From: an uncultured Clostridia bacterium
Lineage (GTDB): Bacteria; Bacillota; Clostridia; UBA1381
Assembly: GCA_944391635.1 (NCBI GenBank)
Contig: CALXUL010000214.1
Location: forward strand, 1 to 13,046
Length of the DNA: 13,046 nt
Reading direction: 5' to 3'
The translations under genes and the position numbers were made by a program. Below are positions 1 to 7,621 of the stretch, piece by piece. How positions within the stretch are numbered: the first letter of the stretch is position 1; the number at the start of each line of letters is the position of its first letter. The notes beneath the pieces are model-generated. The model was not told the DNA's origin, searched no databases, and saw nothing but the letters and a program-made list of their open reading frames with translations.

Positions 1-748
1 CATACGGACTTCGAAATCTATTGCTGCAAACCTTATCAAGAATTTCATAGCAATCCTGCCAAACCTTATCATATGTTTCTTTTAAATAAGCGCTTGCAAG
101 ATGATGATTTTCCAAACCCACAAAAAATTTTCTATTTTCCAGTTTCAAAATATTTTTTAAATTATTTTTTAGCGGGTATTTTATATTACAAAATTTTTGC
201 GGATGCCGTAAAAAAGATTTTATGTATGAAAAATGCCTACTCAATTCCCACGCCTCATTGACCTGTATATGCGCATAAACATCATCACTGTCGTCGAAGT
301 ATATATTATCAATATACGCAAAGTCACACGGCAACCCGTTATGAAAGAAAAACTCAGGTTCTATACTTGAATTTATAAGCATATCGTCATTAAAATACAC
401 AAACTGTTTAGAAAGCCCAGGAATTCTATGTAAATTCAGTTCAATAGGATGTGAGCTAAACGTTGGGAGATATTTTTTAGGTATGTAGTCTTTGTGATTT
501 ACTATATTTAGTTTTTCTGCGCTTGTATTAAGCCATTCTGGCAAATGTCCCCAAGTTATAAAATGTATTCTATTCACCCAGGGTGCAAATTTTTCTGCTG
601 CCCTAAACCAATATTTAAGCGTACCTAATGTCCTATACCGATTTTCACCACAATCACAATTTTTTTCTGCACTATATTTAGCCCTCTCCGCTCTCCAATT
701 CTCATCATTACCATCAACCCAGGTAATCACGAAATCTATTTTCTCCAA
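1..748 (-). CDS. Stealth-family sugar-phosphate transferase (partial, C-terminus cut by window edge)
   Basis: 249 codons are readable and the frame stays open to the left edge. Stealth proteins transfer hexose-1-phosphate, making phosphodiester-linked capsule or wall polysaccharides; they act in the cytoplasm. Visible hallmarks are the CR1 strand IDFVITWVDGND (residues 4-15), the CR2 opening NRYRTLGTLKYWFR (36-49), then THLPEW-like HFITWGHLPEW (62-72), FSSHPIELNLHRI (97-109), and the acidic motif YFNDDM (118-123). The segment near 221-246 (YLKET, then CSNRFR) matches the later conserved region. By family length about 70-110 residues should be missing. I chose the TTG at 746-748 because GGGGG lies 7 nt upstream, the conserved CR1 follows at once, and the preceding GT2 stop is only 13 nt away. 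The family assignment is firm from motifs; the sugar donor and acceptor are unknown. Confidence 0.88.
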   Translation of the reverse strand, partial: MEKIDFVITWVDGNDENWRAERAKYSAEKNCDCGENRYRTLGTLKYWFRAAEKFAPWVNRIHFITWGHLPEWLNTSAEKLNIVNHKDYIPKKYLPTFSSHPIELNLHRIPGLSKQFVYFNDDMLINSSIEPEFFFHNGLPCDFAYIDNIYFDDSDDVYAHIQVNEAWELSRHFSYIKSFLRHPQKFCNIKYPLKNNLKNILKLENRKFFVGLENHHLASAYLKETYDKVWQDCYEILDKVCSNRFRSPY

Positions 749-761
749 ATTAATTCCCCCA

Positions 762-1790
762 CTAAGCTATAAAAGCATTTTTTATATACAACAACAAGAA
801 TAAAAAATATAATTTTCTCTTTTTTACCAGTTTCAGTTTAATTCGCAAATTATCCTGAAACTCTAATACGGATATTGTTTCAAATGCTCTGCTGATTACC
901 GGATGTTCAAGATATTTATTTACTACCTCTATTCTTTCTTTTAAGGATAATGCTTTATTGTAAAGCAATTCGCTTCTTACAATATCTATTGAAAATCTAA
1001 CGGTATAGCAATCAAGTTGTTTTCTGCCGTCAAATTTACGTTTTTCAAATGCCTTACTAAGCAGATTTACCAACAATATAAACTTATTAATTAATTCTGA
1101 ATCATAAACATGCGTAATAGATGTTTCTACCATGCGATAATGGTAAAATGCTTTATTGCATACATACACTCTATTTGCATCAAGCAAACAAGGATATGTA
1201 CAAAGCGCATCCTCGCCAAAATAAACGCTATCATCCGTAGCCATTAACGCTTGCTCAAGCACTTCCCTCTTTATTATTTTATTACAAAGACTCGGTATAA
1301 CTCCAGGCATGCCGTTTAGGCCTCCAAACAGCATATGTGGATAAAATTCTTTTTCCAACCGTTCCTTATCATAAAAACCGCTTTTTACTATATTACTTCT
1401 TACTGTTCTCTTTTTTCCTATATCAAGCATTATATTACATATTACCGCATCCGCATCATGCTTTACCGCCTTATCCAGCATATACTTAAATGTATCCGGT
1501 TCTATCGTATCATCGCTATCAATGTATGATATGTACCTGCCGCAAGAATTATTATATCCCGTCTTGCGAGTATTTGCTATTCCGCCATTTTCTTTATGTA
1601 TAACTGTAACAAACTCATATTTTGACGCATACTCATCACAAATTTTTCCGCTTGTATCGGTAGAGCCATCATCAACCAATATAAGCTCATAGTCCGAATA
1701 TGTCTGAGCAAGTATGCTTTCTATGCATTCTTTAAGATAATTATCCGAATTATATACCGGCACAATTACACTAAGCATTGGCTGCACCAT
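762..1790 (-). CDS. Family 2 glycosyltransferase
   Basis: A 342-residue GT-A fold inverting glycosyltransferase that should add one sugar from a nucleotide-sugar donor to a lipid-linked repeat unit at the inner membrane face. The opening LSVIVPVYN (6-14), the donor-binding VDDGSTD (39-45) and the metal-binding DSDD (91-94) are intact, with the usual GG.A..R stretch between them. The C-terminal part (about 210-342) is the helical variable region typical of EpsJ-like GT2 enzymes and ends in a basic, hydrophobic tail that may touch the membrane. The start lies directly behind AAAGGTGAT; the next codon GTG has a more usual spacing and could be the real start. It follows the SLH genes after a 100-bp gap, the largest in the operon, and is followed 13 nt later by the Stealth gene. 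Donor and acceptor cannot be told. Confidence 0.92.
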   Translation of the reverse strand: MVQPMLSVIVPVYNSDNYLKECIESILAQTYSDYELILVDDGSTDTSGKICDEYASKYEFVTVIHKENGGIANTRKTGYNNSCGRYISYIDSDDTIEPDTFKYMLDKAVKHDADAVICNIMLDIGKKRTVRSNIVKSGFYDKERLEKEFYPHMLFGGLNGMPGVIPSLCNKIIKREVLEQALMATDDSVYFGEDALCTYPCLLDANRVYVCNKAFYHYRMVETSITHVYDSELINKFILLVNLLSKAFEKRKFDGRKQLDCYTVRFSIDIVRSELLYNKALSLKERIEVVNKYLEHPVISRAFETISVLEFQDNLRIKLKLVKKRKLYFLFLLLYIKNAFIA

Positions 1791-1820
1791 ATCACCTTTT
1801 TCCTATTATGATAAACTAAT

Positions 1821-1855
1821 GGTAACAGCAGAATTTTTAAAAACGTACTGTTACC
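1821..1855. repeat. 8-bp inverted repeat in the 100-bp gap after the SLH pair
   Basis: GGTAACAG (1821-1828) and CTGTTACC (1848-1855) form a perfect 8-bp dyad with a 19-nt loop, in the gap between the downstream SLH gene and the next GT2. On the transcribed minus strand the stem is followed by ATTAGTTTATC, not a clean U-run, so it is a poor intrinsic terminator. It could be an mRNA processing or stability hairpin, or a partial attenuator, that separates the SLH genes from the last two genes. The function is inferred only. Confidence 0.4.
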
Positions 1856-1890
1856 CTTTGTTTTATATTTCTACTATTAGGGCGTTTAAA

Positions 1891-2538
1891 TTATTCGTAA
1901 TCATCAAGATTATTTCTTATTCCGCGCAACTGGATGTCAACATAGCCATTTTCATCATATGCACTTGTTGCTCTGAGCATAGTTTCATAGTACCACGCAT
2001 CTTCAGAAAGATCAGTAAAACCATATGTTTCTGCTGTTATTTTCTTTCCGTCAGCACTTACAAGCTTTGCATCGTCTCTGCCAATTACCTTATTGTATAT
2101 TGTACAAAATTCTGCACGAGTAATCAGTTTCGATACATTCAAGTTACCATTTTCATCACCTTGGATGTATCCTGCCTTATACATAATATTTGCATATTCA
2201 TCTTCTGATAGCTCTGTATTATCTGTAAAACCAAGCCCAATGCACACAAGCTTAAACGCTTCGCCACGTGTTACTTCAGTATCCGGGCCTACTGCCTCGC
2301 CTTTTTGAGCGGTAAAAGCGCCTTTATAGTTCATATATTCCATTGCGCTTCTGTACCATTGTCCAGCTATGTCACTAAATACCGGCTCTGCTGATTCATC
2401 ATATACAAAGCCATCAAGCTTATTATTCTGCTTTACAAGACGATGTATCATAGCTGAAATCTCACTTCTTAAAAGTGTTCCGTCAGCTCCCATTATATTA
2501 TCATTATATCCGTATATATATGCGAAGTCACTTGTATA
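1891..2538. repeat. Direct repeat, copy 1 (SLH anchor region)
   Basis: The 648 bp coding for the C-terminal 215 residues of SLH protein A are repeated 1274 bp further right at 3165-3812 in the same orientation and without gaps in the protein alignment. Many stretches, for example the last codons around ATTATTTCTTATTCCGCGCA, are identical. It is a tandem gene duplication large enough for homologous recombination, which would delete or fuse one SLH gene. Confidence 0.85.
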
Positions 2539-3123
2539 TACTTCAATTGTAACATCTTGATCAGAATCTTCAGATGTGTTTCCCTGACCAACTTGATCCG
2601 GAGGAATATACTCAGGATCGTCCTCTGACGGTATCTGTACCGGTTCTTGTGTTTCTTTCTCAACAACTACTCCATCAACATGCCAAATATCCTCCAACTT
2701 AAGAACATACCAGCGCATCTCATAATTCTCGGTTGTGAATTTAGACCAGTCCACAACATTTCCGCTGCTTGAAAGGATATATCCTTTGTTTTCATAGGTG
2801 GATCTTATACGGTCAAAAATATCTTGATCATTTGGCTTATATAATACGTCTTTTATAACATCATCTGATGATACTGAACCTTCCTTATATACAACCGTAT
2901 AAGAAGTATCTCTCACACCGTTGGTAAGTCTGCTTGTGTATACACACGGTGTAAAATATGCTTTATCCCTTGAGCCTACTGTTCCATCAGAATCCATCTG
3001 TATTCCAAATCTTTGTACATAGAATTCTGTTGTTACCGTATACGTTTTCTGTGCAGCAAAAACGCTCGATGTTCCCAATATCATCAGCATAAAACATAGC
3101 ATTAACGTAAATAATTTTTTCAT
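1891..3123 (-). CDS. Secreted SLH-domain surface protein, copy A (promoter-distal)
   Basis: A 410-residue exported protein expected to sit on the cell surface. Residues 1-23 form a signal peptide (KK, hydrophobic core, SSVFA then AQ). Residues 27-155 form an ectodomain of unrecognised family that closes with WYVLKLEDIWHVDGVVV. Residues about 156-195 are a Pro/Asp/Glu linker. Residues 196-410 hold the SLH region, with three TRxE-like motifs at LLRSE (217-221), VTRGE (284-288) and ITRAE (334-338), plus FSDIAGQWY and FTDLSEDAWYY. SLH domains bind pyruvylated secondary wall polymers non-covalently. The gene has its own AAAGGAGAAG ribosome binding site and follows the paralogue by 41 bp. The C-terminal 215 residues are about 86% identical to copy B with no gaps, while the ectodomains have diverged strongly. 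No enzymatic motif is visible. Confidence 0.9.
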   Translation of the reverse strand: MKKLFTLMLCFMLMILGTSSVFAAQKTYTVTTEFYVQRFGIQMDSDGTVGSRDKAYFTPCVYTSRLTNGVRDTSYTVVYKEGSVSSDDVIKDVLYKPNDQDIFDRIRSTYENKGYILSSSGNVVDWSKFTTENYEMRWYVLKLEDIWHVDGVVVEKETQEPVQIPSEDDPEYIPPDQVGQGNTSEDSDQDVTIEVYTSDFAYIYGYNDNIMGADGTLLRSEISAMIHRLVKQNNKLDGFVYDESAEPVFSDIAGQWYRSAMEYMNYKGAFTAQKGEAVGPDTEVTRGEAFKLVCIGLGFTDNTELSEDEYANIMYKAGYIQGDENGNLNVSKLITRAEFCTIYNKVIGRDDAKLVSADGKKITAETYGFTDLSEDAWYYETMLRATSAYDENGYVDIQLRGIRNNLDDYE

Positions 3124-3164
3124 AATAATCTTCTCCTTTATTATTTATTTTTTACTTTTGTATT

Positions 3165-3812
3165 TTATTGATAATCATCAAGATTATTTCTTATTCCGCG
3201 CAATTCCAAGTCAACATATCCATTTTCATCATATGCGCTTGTTGCTCTAAGCATAGTATCGTAATACCACGCATCCTCATTAAGGTCAGTAAAGCCATAC
3301 GTATCTGCTGTTATTTTCTCTCCATCAGCACTTATAAGCTTTGCGTTATCTCTACCAATCACCTTGTTATATATCGCACAGAATTCTGCGCGGGTAATCA
3401 ATTTATACAAATTCAAATTCCCGTTTTCATCTCCCTGGATATATCCTGCATTATACATAATACTTGCATATTCTTCTTCGGATAACTCTGTATTATCTGT
3501 AAATCCAAGCCCAATACATATAAGTTTAAATGCTTCGCCACGCGTTACTGCGGTATCAGGATTCACCTTGCCTCCCTTTTTCACTTTATATGCACCTTTA
3601 TAGTTCATATATTCCATTGCGCTTCTATACCATTCTCCCTCAATATCAACGAATACTGGAGATGCTGACTCATCATACACAAACCCATCCAGCTTATTAT
3701 TCTGTTTTACAAGCCTGTGTATCATAGCTGATATCTCGCTTCTTAAAAGTGTCCCGTCAGCTCCCATTATGGTATCATTGTATCCGTATATATATGCAAA
3801 ATCGCTCGTATA
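3165..3812. repeat. Direct repeat, copy 2 (SLH anchor region)
   Basis: This is the partner of 1891-2538, coding for the last 215 residues of SLH protein B. I count about 29 amino-acid differences between the two copies over 215 aligned residues, with the densest cluster in a short loop after MEYMNYKGA. The sharp drop in similarity immediately upstream of this block marks the border between a conserved anchor and a diverged ectodomain. Confidence 0.85.
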
Positions 3813-4352
3813 TGTTTGCATATTTTCCTCATCATCCGGATCTGACTCACTAGGCGGAATCACATTCTCATCATCATCGGAAATTATTATTTCATCATCA
3901 GTACCTGCAACAACAATTTTTCCGTTAATACACCAATGCTCATTATAATACATGCTATACCATTCAACATCAAAATTATCTTCAGTCTGTTCACTAATAG
4001 TATATACTTTCCCGTCCTTTGTGTGAATATAATAATCCTCTCCCGCATACATTTGCTGAAGTTTTTTTAATACCTTATCTTTTTCGGGCTCTTTTGTCAC
4101 ATAACTTAATATTGTGTCCTCGGTAACACCTCCTCCACAAACAAGCTCAAAATCCTCATCTAGTTTTATATCTTTGTTAAGCGATGTGCTTACATTTATA
4201 ATATTTATTAATTCTCCATCCTCTTGACAATCAATATAAAATTCTACTGCTGAATTTGTACTTTTCTTCTTTTCGTTAGCAGATACTGGTATAGACAAAA
4301 ATACAGCAAATACAATAAACATTGAAATAAATCTCAAATATTTTGCCACCAT
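3165..4352 (-). CDS. Secreted SLH-domain surface protein, copy B (promoter-proximal)
   Basis: A 395-residue exported paralogue of the next gene. I start it at the ATG 4350-4352: GGAGG lies 8 nt upstream (4361-4365), and from there the protein opens as a normal signal peptide (MVAKYLRF, hydrophobic core, IPVSA then NEKK). An upstream in-frame ATG at 4397 would overlap the GT4 gene and put a charged stretch before the signal. After the signal comes an ectodomain (about 28-140) with EFYID near its start and a closing WCINGKIVV, then a strongly acidic linker (runs of Asp/Glu, IPPSESDPDD), then the SLH region from residue 181 with LLRSE, VTRGE and ITRAE motifs. It lies 14 nt after the GT4 stop, so it belongs to the same transcript as the sugar genes. 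The ligand is probably the wall or capsular polymer (inference from SLH knowledge and context). Confidence 0.9.
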   Translation of the reverse strand: MVAKYLRFISMFIVFAVFLSIPVSANEKKKSTNSAVEFYIDCQEDGELINIINVSTSLNKDIKLDEDFELVCGGGVTEDTILSYVTKEPEKDKVLKKLQQMYAGEDYYIHTKDGKVYTISEQTEDNFDVEWYSMYYNEHWCINGKIVVAGTDDEIIISDDDENVIPPSESDPDDEENMQTYTSDFAYIYGYNDTIMGADGTLLRSEISAMIHRLVKQNNKLDGFVYDESASPVFVDIEGEWYRSAMEYMNYKGAYKVKKGGKVNPDTAVTRGEAFKLICIGLGFTDNTELSEEEYASIMYNAGYIQGDENGNLNLYKLITRAEFCAIYNKVIGRDNAKLISADGEKITADTYGFTDLNEDAWYYDTMLRATSAYDENGYVDLELRGIRNNLDDYQ

Positions 4353-4366
4353 CACATCATCCTCCT

Positions 4367-5473
4367 TTATTTTTTGTATGTTTTTAAAATAATCCAATCT
4401 TTTAAAATATCATAAAATTCATCATCACTTTTAGCAATACACCCTTTATCTTCCGAAATCTGTTCATAGGCTGCGGCGTATTCCTTTGTTAATACCGGCA
4501 CACCTAATATAATAGCTTCGCCTATCACCATAGGATAGCCTTCATATACCGAACAAAGTACAAACAAATCAGAATTTTTTATATAAGGATAAGGATTAAT
4601 TTTTACACCTTCAAAAACAACTAAACCATCAACATCTAATTCTTTTACCAGCTTTTTATTCTCTTTTAAATCAGGTCCATCACCAACTATTCTCCAACAA
4701 AAGTTTGTTATTCCTTCTCTTTTTAACCGCTGGCTGATCCTAATAATCATATCTAATCTCTTAGACGCATTATCAATACGTGCAACAGTAATTATGTTTA
4801 ATTTATCATTTTCAAAACTAATCTTATTCTCTTCTGCTTGCCTAATAATTTTATCTCTATTAAAACGGTTATAAACCACTTCTGTTTTATCCGAATATTC
4901 CGGTAATAACAAATCCATTTTTTGCTTTACTGCATTTGACACACATACAATGCTATCAAAATCACTATATAATTTCCTGCAATAATCTTTGTCAAATCCA
5001 CTCAAAACCGGATCTGTATGTATCCATGCAACTTTTTTTGCTGCTTTTACGTATTCGGACACATAAAGATTGGTACCTTGATAAAAGTAATTATTCGGCA
5101 CATCATTAAAGTAGGAAACTGCGATATCATAATTTTCTTTAATATTAACTTTATCAAAAAATTTCCTGTATAACGCTTGTGAGCCTATAACACGCACCAT
5201 AATCATATAAAACACTCTTGCAATAATATAAGGAAGCTTTTTTGATTTTACTACCGTGCGAAACGGTGTTGCAACCACCCTAAGCCCCTCAGGACCATAT
5301 ATAATATTTATTTTATCCGGCACATTTTCCAAAAGTTCTCCACCGGCAAACAAAAATAAGTCTATCAGGTACTCGTCTTCCTCCAACATATTACATAGTA
5401 AATTTATCAATGAAGTCTGTACTCCACCAACGCATAGGTTTTGTGCAACAAATAATACTTTCTTTCTCAACAC
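4367..5473 (-). CDS. Family 4 glycosyltransferase (second GT4 of the operon)
   Basis: A 368-residue GT-B fold retaining glycosyltransferase. The N-terminal acceptor domain has the glycine loop VGGVQTS (15-21). The C-terminal donor domain has VGDGPDL (263-269) and the EX7E pair E311/E319 in VYEGYPMVIGEA, which binds and orients the nucleotide sugar. It probably adds a sugar to the growing repeat unit on the inner membrane face. The frame opens with GTG (5473) followed by TTG (5470); GGGGGAGG lies 4 nt before the GTG and 7 nt before the TTG, so the TTG may be the true start. The start overlaps the GT2 stop by 7 bp, which suggests coupled translation. The C-terminus ends at KTYKK, and its stop overlaps the ribosome binding site region of the SLH gene. 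The sugar is unknown. Confidence 0.92.
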   Translation of the reverse strand: MLRKKVLFVAQNLCVGGVQTSLINLLCNMLEEDEYLIDLFLFAGGELLENVPDKINIIYGPEGLRVVATPFRTVVKSKKLPYIIARVFYMIMVRVIGSQALYRKFFDKVNIKENYDIAVSYFNDVPNNYFYQGTNLYVSEYVKAAKKVAWIHTDPVLSGFDKDYCRKLYSDFDSIVCVSNAVKQKMDLLLPEYSDKTEVVYNRFNRDKIIRQAEENKISFENDKLNIITVARIDNASKRLDMIIRISQRLKREGITNFCWRIVGDGPDLKENKKLVKELDVDGLVVFEGVKINPYPYIKNSDLFVLCSVYEGYPMVIGEAIILGVPVLTKEYAAAYEQISEDKGCIAKSDDEFYDILKDWIILKTYKK

Positions 5474-6438
5474 ACCACCTCCCCCACCTTATCTCGTTTA
5501 CTGACATAGTAATTTAAAATCTTCGCCGTAATTGATATACCAAACACATTAACACACATCCTAATTGCTCTAAGCTTCTTTGTCTTTCCAAACCTTAACA
5601 AATACCTTAGTTTGCGCATACTGTCTAAAAACAGTTTTCTATCGTTATTCCCCAAAGCCCCAAGAAACGGAAATACCATTGCATATTCATATGCCAGGTA
5701 CGAAAGAATATATTCTTTATACGGACTATCCTTACTTTTCATTTCCCACTTTTGTATAATATAAATCAAATCCTCAACACTTTTTTTATTCCCCCTGCTG
5801 CTTCTTGAGTTATTAACTTGGCGGTAAAAATATGTACCCTTATCATAGTACCTAAAATTTTTACCAAGAATAAGCATATTTAGTGTCCAATCTATATCCT
5901 CAGCAAACTTTTCTTCAGGAAAGCAAATGTTATTTTCTGTCAGAAATTTTCTTCTAATAATTTTTCCAGCACAGCTTGCAGGAAATTTATTAAATTTTGT
6001 TAAACTGTCCAAAATCTCTAATTTACTTGCACCATTTATATTACTTCGCGAAAAACCTTCATCCATAGGTATTTTAGTGCCGTTTGGATAAAACTTTACG
6101 GTTGGGAAAAAAATTACGTCACAATCCTCTTCAATATATATATTATCAAAAAAGTCCTGAGATAGAATATCATCTGAATCCAGAAAAATCACATAATCCC
6201 CCGTGGCTTTTTCCGCTCCGGTATTTCTTGCACTGCCTGCGCCAAAGTTTTCTGTATGATACACTAATATATTTTCACAATTTGATGCTAATTCATCGCA
6301 AAGTTCACCCGAACCGTCTGTTGACCCATCATCCACAAGTATAATCTCTGTTTTTCCTTCTTTGTCAGCTACGCTATCAACTGCAGCCTTTAAATACTCT
6401 CTGCAATTATAAACCGGTATAATTACACTATACCTCAA
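5467..6438 (-). CDS. Family 2 glycosyltransferase (overlaps the GT4 upstream)
   Basis: With the TTG start at 6436-6438 the protein has 323 residues and opens directly as MRYSVIIPVYN. GAGG in GCTGAGGTGG lies 9 nt upstream, and the overlap with the GT4 stop is 11 bp. The ATG at 6478-6480 would add 14 residues but has no ribosome binding site. The GT-A donor site is intact: VDDGSTD (35-41), a GAGSARN stretch (66-72) and the metal-binding FLDSDD (85-90). The region after 190 carries an EDIDW-like segment (FAEDIDWTLNM) typical of GT2 enzymes of exopolysaccharide clusters, where the acid serves as catalytic base. It should add one sugar of the repeat unit. The C-terminal 60 residues are rich in Lys/Arg and may sit on the membrane. 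The donor sugar is not predictable. Confidence 0.9.
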   Translation of the reverse strand: MRYSVIIPVYNCREYLKAAVDSVADKEGKTEIILVDDGSTDGSGELCDELASNCENILVYHTENFGAGSARNTGAEKATGDYVIFLDSDDILSQDFFDNIYIEEDCDVIFFPTVKFYPNGTKIPMDEGFSRSNINGASKLEILDSLTKFNKFPASCAGKIIRRKFLTENNICFPEEKFAEDIDWTLNMLILGKNFRYYDKGTYFYRQVNNSRSSRGNKKSVEDLIYIIQKWEMKSKDSPYKEYILSYLAYEYAMVFPFLGALGNNDRKLFLDSMRKLRYLLRFGKTKKLRAIRMCVNVFGISITAKILNYYVSKRDKVGEVVC

Positions 6439-7621
6439 CAGCAACCACCTCAGCTTTAGGCTCAAGTTCTTTCTTATCATTTATCAAAATATTGTACAGC
6501 TGATCGTATACTATGCTTTTATCATACGCTTTAATCTTCTGTTTGTTATATTCTCCCATATTTTGTCTTAGTTCTCCATCTAAAGCAAGCATATCAATTG
6601 CACATGCAAAACATTGAGCATTAAATCTGTCACAAAGAAATCCTCCTTTATTTTCATCAATTAAATCAGTGTTTCCCCGGATTTTTGAAGCAATAACCGG
6701 AAGTCCTGCTGCCATAGCCTCCATCATTGCAACAGACAGCCCCTCGCGGATAGACGGAAATATAAATATATCAGATGACTTTAATACCGCAAGAACATCT
6801 TCTCTAAATCCAAGAACATGAACTCTATCTTGCACATTATACTCTCGTGCCGCTTCTGTCAGTTTTTCTCTTGTATAGCCTATTCCACAAATGACATAGT
6901 GAACATTCTTATTTTTGCATCGGCTTATTGCCTCGATTGCCTTAATATGATTCTTGTTATTATTAAGCTCTCCTACTGAAACCAACAAGATATCCTGATC
7001 TGAAACACCAAATTCTTGTCTTATATCCTGTCTGTTATATGTATATTTGTTAATTTTATCTATATCAATTCCAACCCCATTAGTACGGTATATCTTCTTT
7101 GCGTGAATGTGTTTTTTGGCTCTATTATAATCTTCTTCATTTATTGTTATAAGAACATCTGTGCAATGTGCAAAAATTTTTTCTACCCAAAAATACAGAA
7201 TCCAATTTAATTTAGGACTGCCTGTATAAAAATGAAAACCATGCGCAGTATAAATCACTCTGATCGGCTTTTTCTTTTTTACTCTATTAACTGCCATTCT
7301 CACAAATACACTTACAATTGGCGTATGGCAATGAATTATATCATAATCTCCCTCATCTATCAGCTTTTTAGTCTTTTGGTATATGTCAAATGATTTTAGA
7401 GTAAATGGTGACCTTAAAAAGCCTATCTGATGTGAAATTATGCCTTTTTCTTTCCATTTTTTTGAGTATTCGTCGATAGCGCCTTCAGAAACAGTGTTAC
7501 CAGCTAAAAAGTTACATGCAATATGTACCTGATACCCGGCATTTTGCAAAATATCTATGTTCACACTGTTAAATAAATGTACCATTGAAGCTGTATTAGT
7601 TATAATTAATGCTTTCTTCAT
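6428..7621 (-). CDS. Family 4 glycosyltransferase (EpsD/CapM-like)
   Basis: A 397-residue GT-B enzyme. The N-terminal half carries the signature of exopolysaccharide GT4 enzymes of the EpsD/CapM kind: IIHCHTPI (95-102), VIYTAHGFHFY (122-132) and a following TDVLITIN.EDY (154-165). The donor half carries VSVGELNNNKNH (214-225) and the EX7E pair E293/E301 in REGLSVAMMEAMAAGLPVI. The related enzymes often act early in repeat-unit assembly, but its exact step is inference. The ATG at 7621 overlaps the pyruvyl transferase stop by one base (TAATG), so the two are translationally coupled. The last about 15 codons (KELEPKAEVVAVEV) double as the ribosome binding site region and start of the following GT2. 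Confidence 0.94.
   Translation of the reverse strand: MKKALIITNTASMVHLFNSVNIDILQNAGYQVHIACNFLAGNTVSEGAIDEYSKKWKEKGIISHQIGFLRSPFTLKSFDIYQKTKKLIDEGDYDIIHCHTPIVSVFVRMAVNRVKKKKPIRVIYTAHGFHFYTGSPKLNWILYFWVEKIFAHCTDVLITINEEDYNRAKKHIHAKKIYRTNGVGIDIDKINKYTYNRQDIRQEFGVSDQDILLVSVGELNNNKNHIKAIEAISRCKNKNVHYVICGIGYTREKLTEAAREYNVQDRVHVLGFREDVLAVLKSSDIFIFPSIREGLSVAMMEAMAAGLPVIASKIRGNTDLIDENKGGFLCDRFNAQCFACAIDMLALDGELRQNMGEYNKQKIKAYDKSIVYDQLYNILINDKKELEPKAEVVAVEV

Noticed and set aside
73..261. 62-codon plus-strand open frame at the left end
   Set aside because: It lies antisense to the Stealth gene, whose conserved motifs fix the minus-strand reading; no ribosome binding site and a composition typical of AT-rich shadow frames.
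1819..2208. 129-codon plus-strand open frame and several other plus-strand frames opposite the SLH genes
   Set aside because: They mirror the minus-strand SLH genes, recur opposite both paralogues only because the genes are duplicated, and show no ribosome binding sites or recognisable domains.
1891..3812. Assembly duplication as the cause of the SLH repeat
   Set aside because: The two copies differ at about 29 of 215 residues and have unrelated-looking 5' halves, so they are true paralogues rather than a collapsed or repeated read artefact.
4353..4397. Upstream ATG at 4397 for SLH protein B, giving 410 residues
   Set aside because: It overlaps the GT4 gene, has no ribosome binding site, and places a charged stretch before the signal peptide. 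The ATG at 4352 has GGAGG at 8 nt. The equal length of 410 residues with the paralogue is a coincidence of the longer frame.
6439..6480. ATG at 6480 as start of the second GT2
   Set aside because: No ribosome binding site precedes it, and the added 14 residues are simply the other-frame reading of the GT4 tail. The TTG at 6438 has GAGG at proper distance and opens directly into the conserved first strand.
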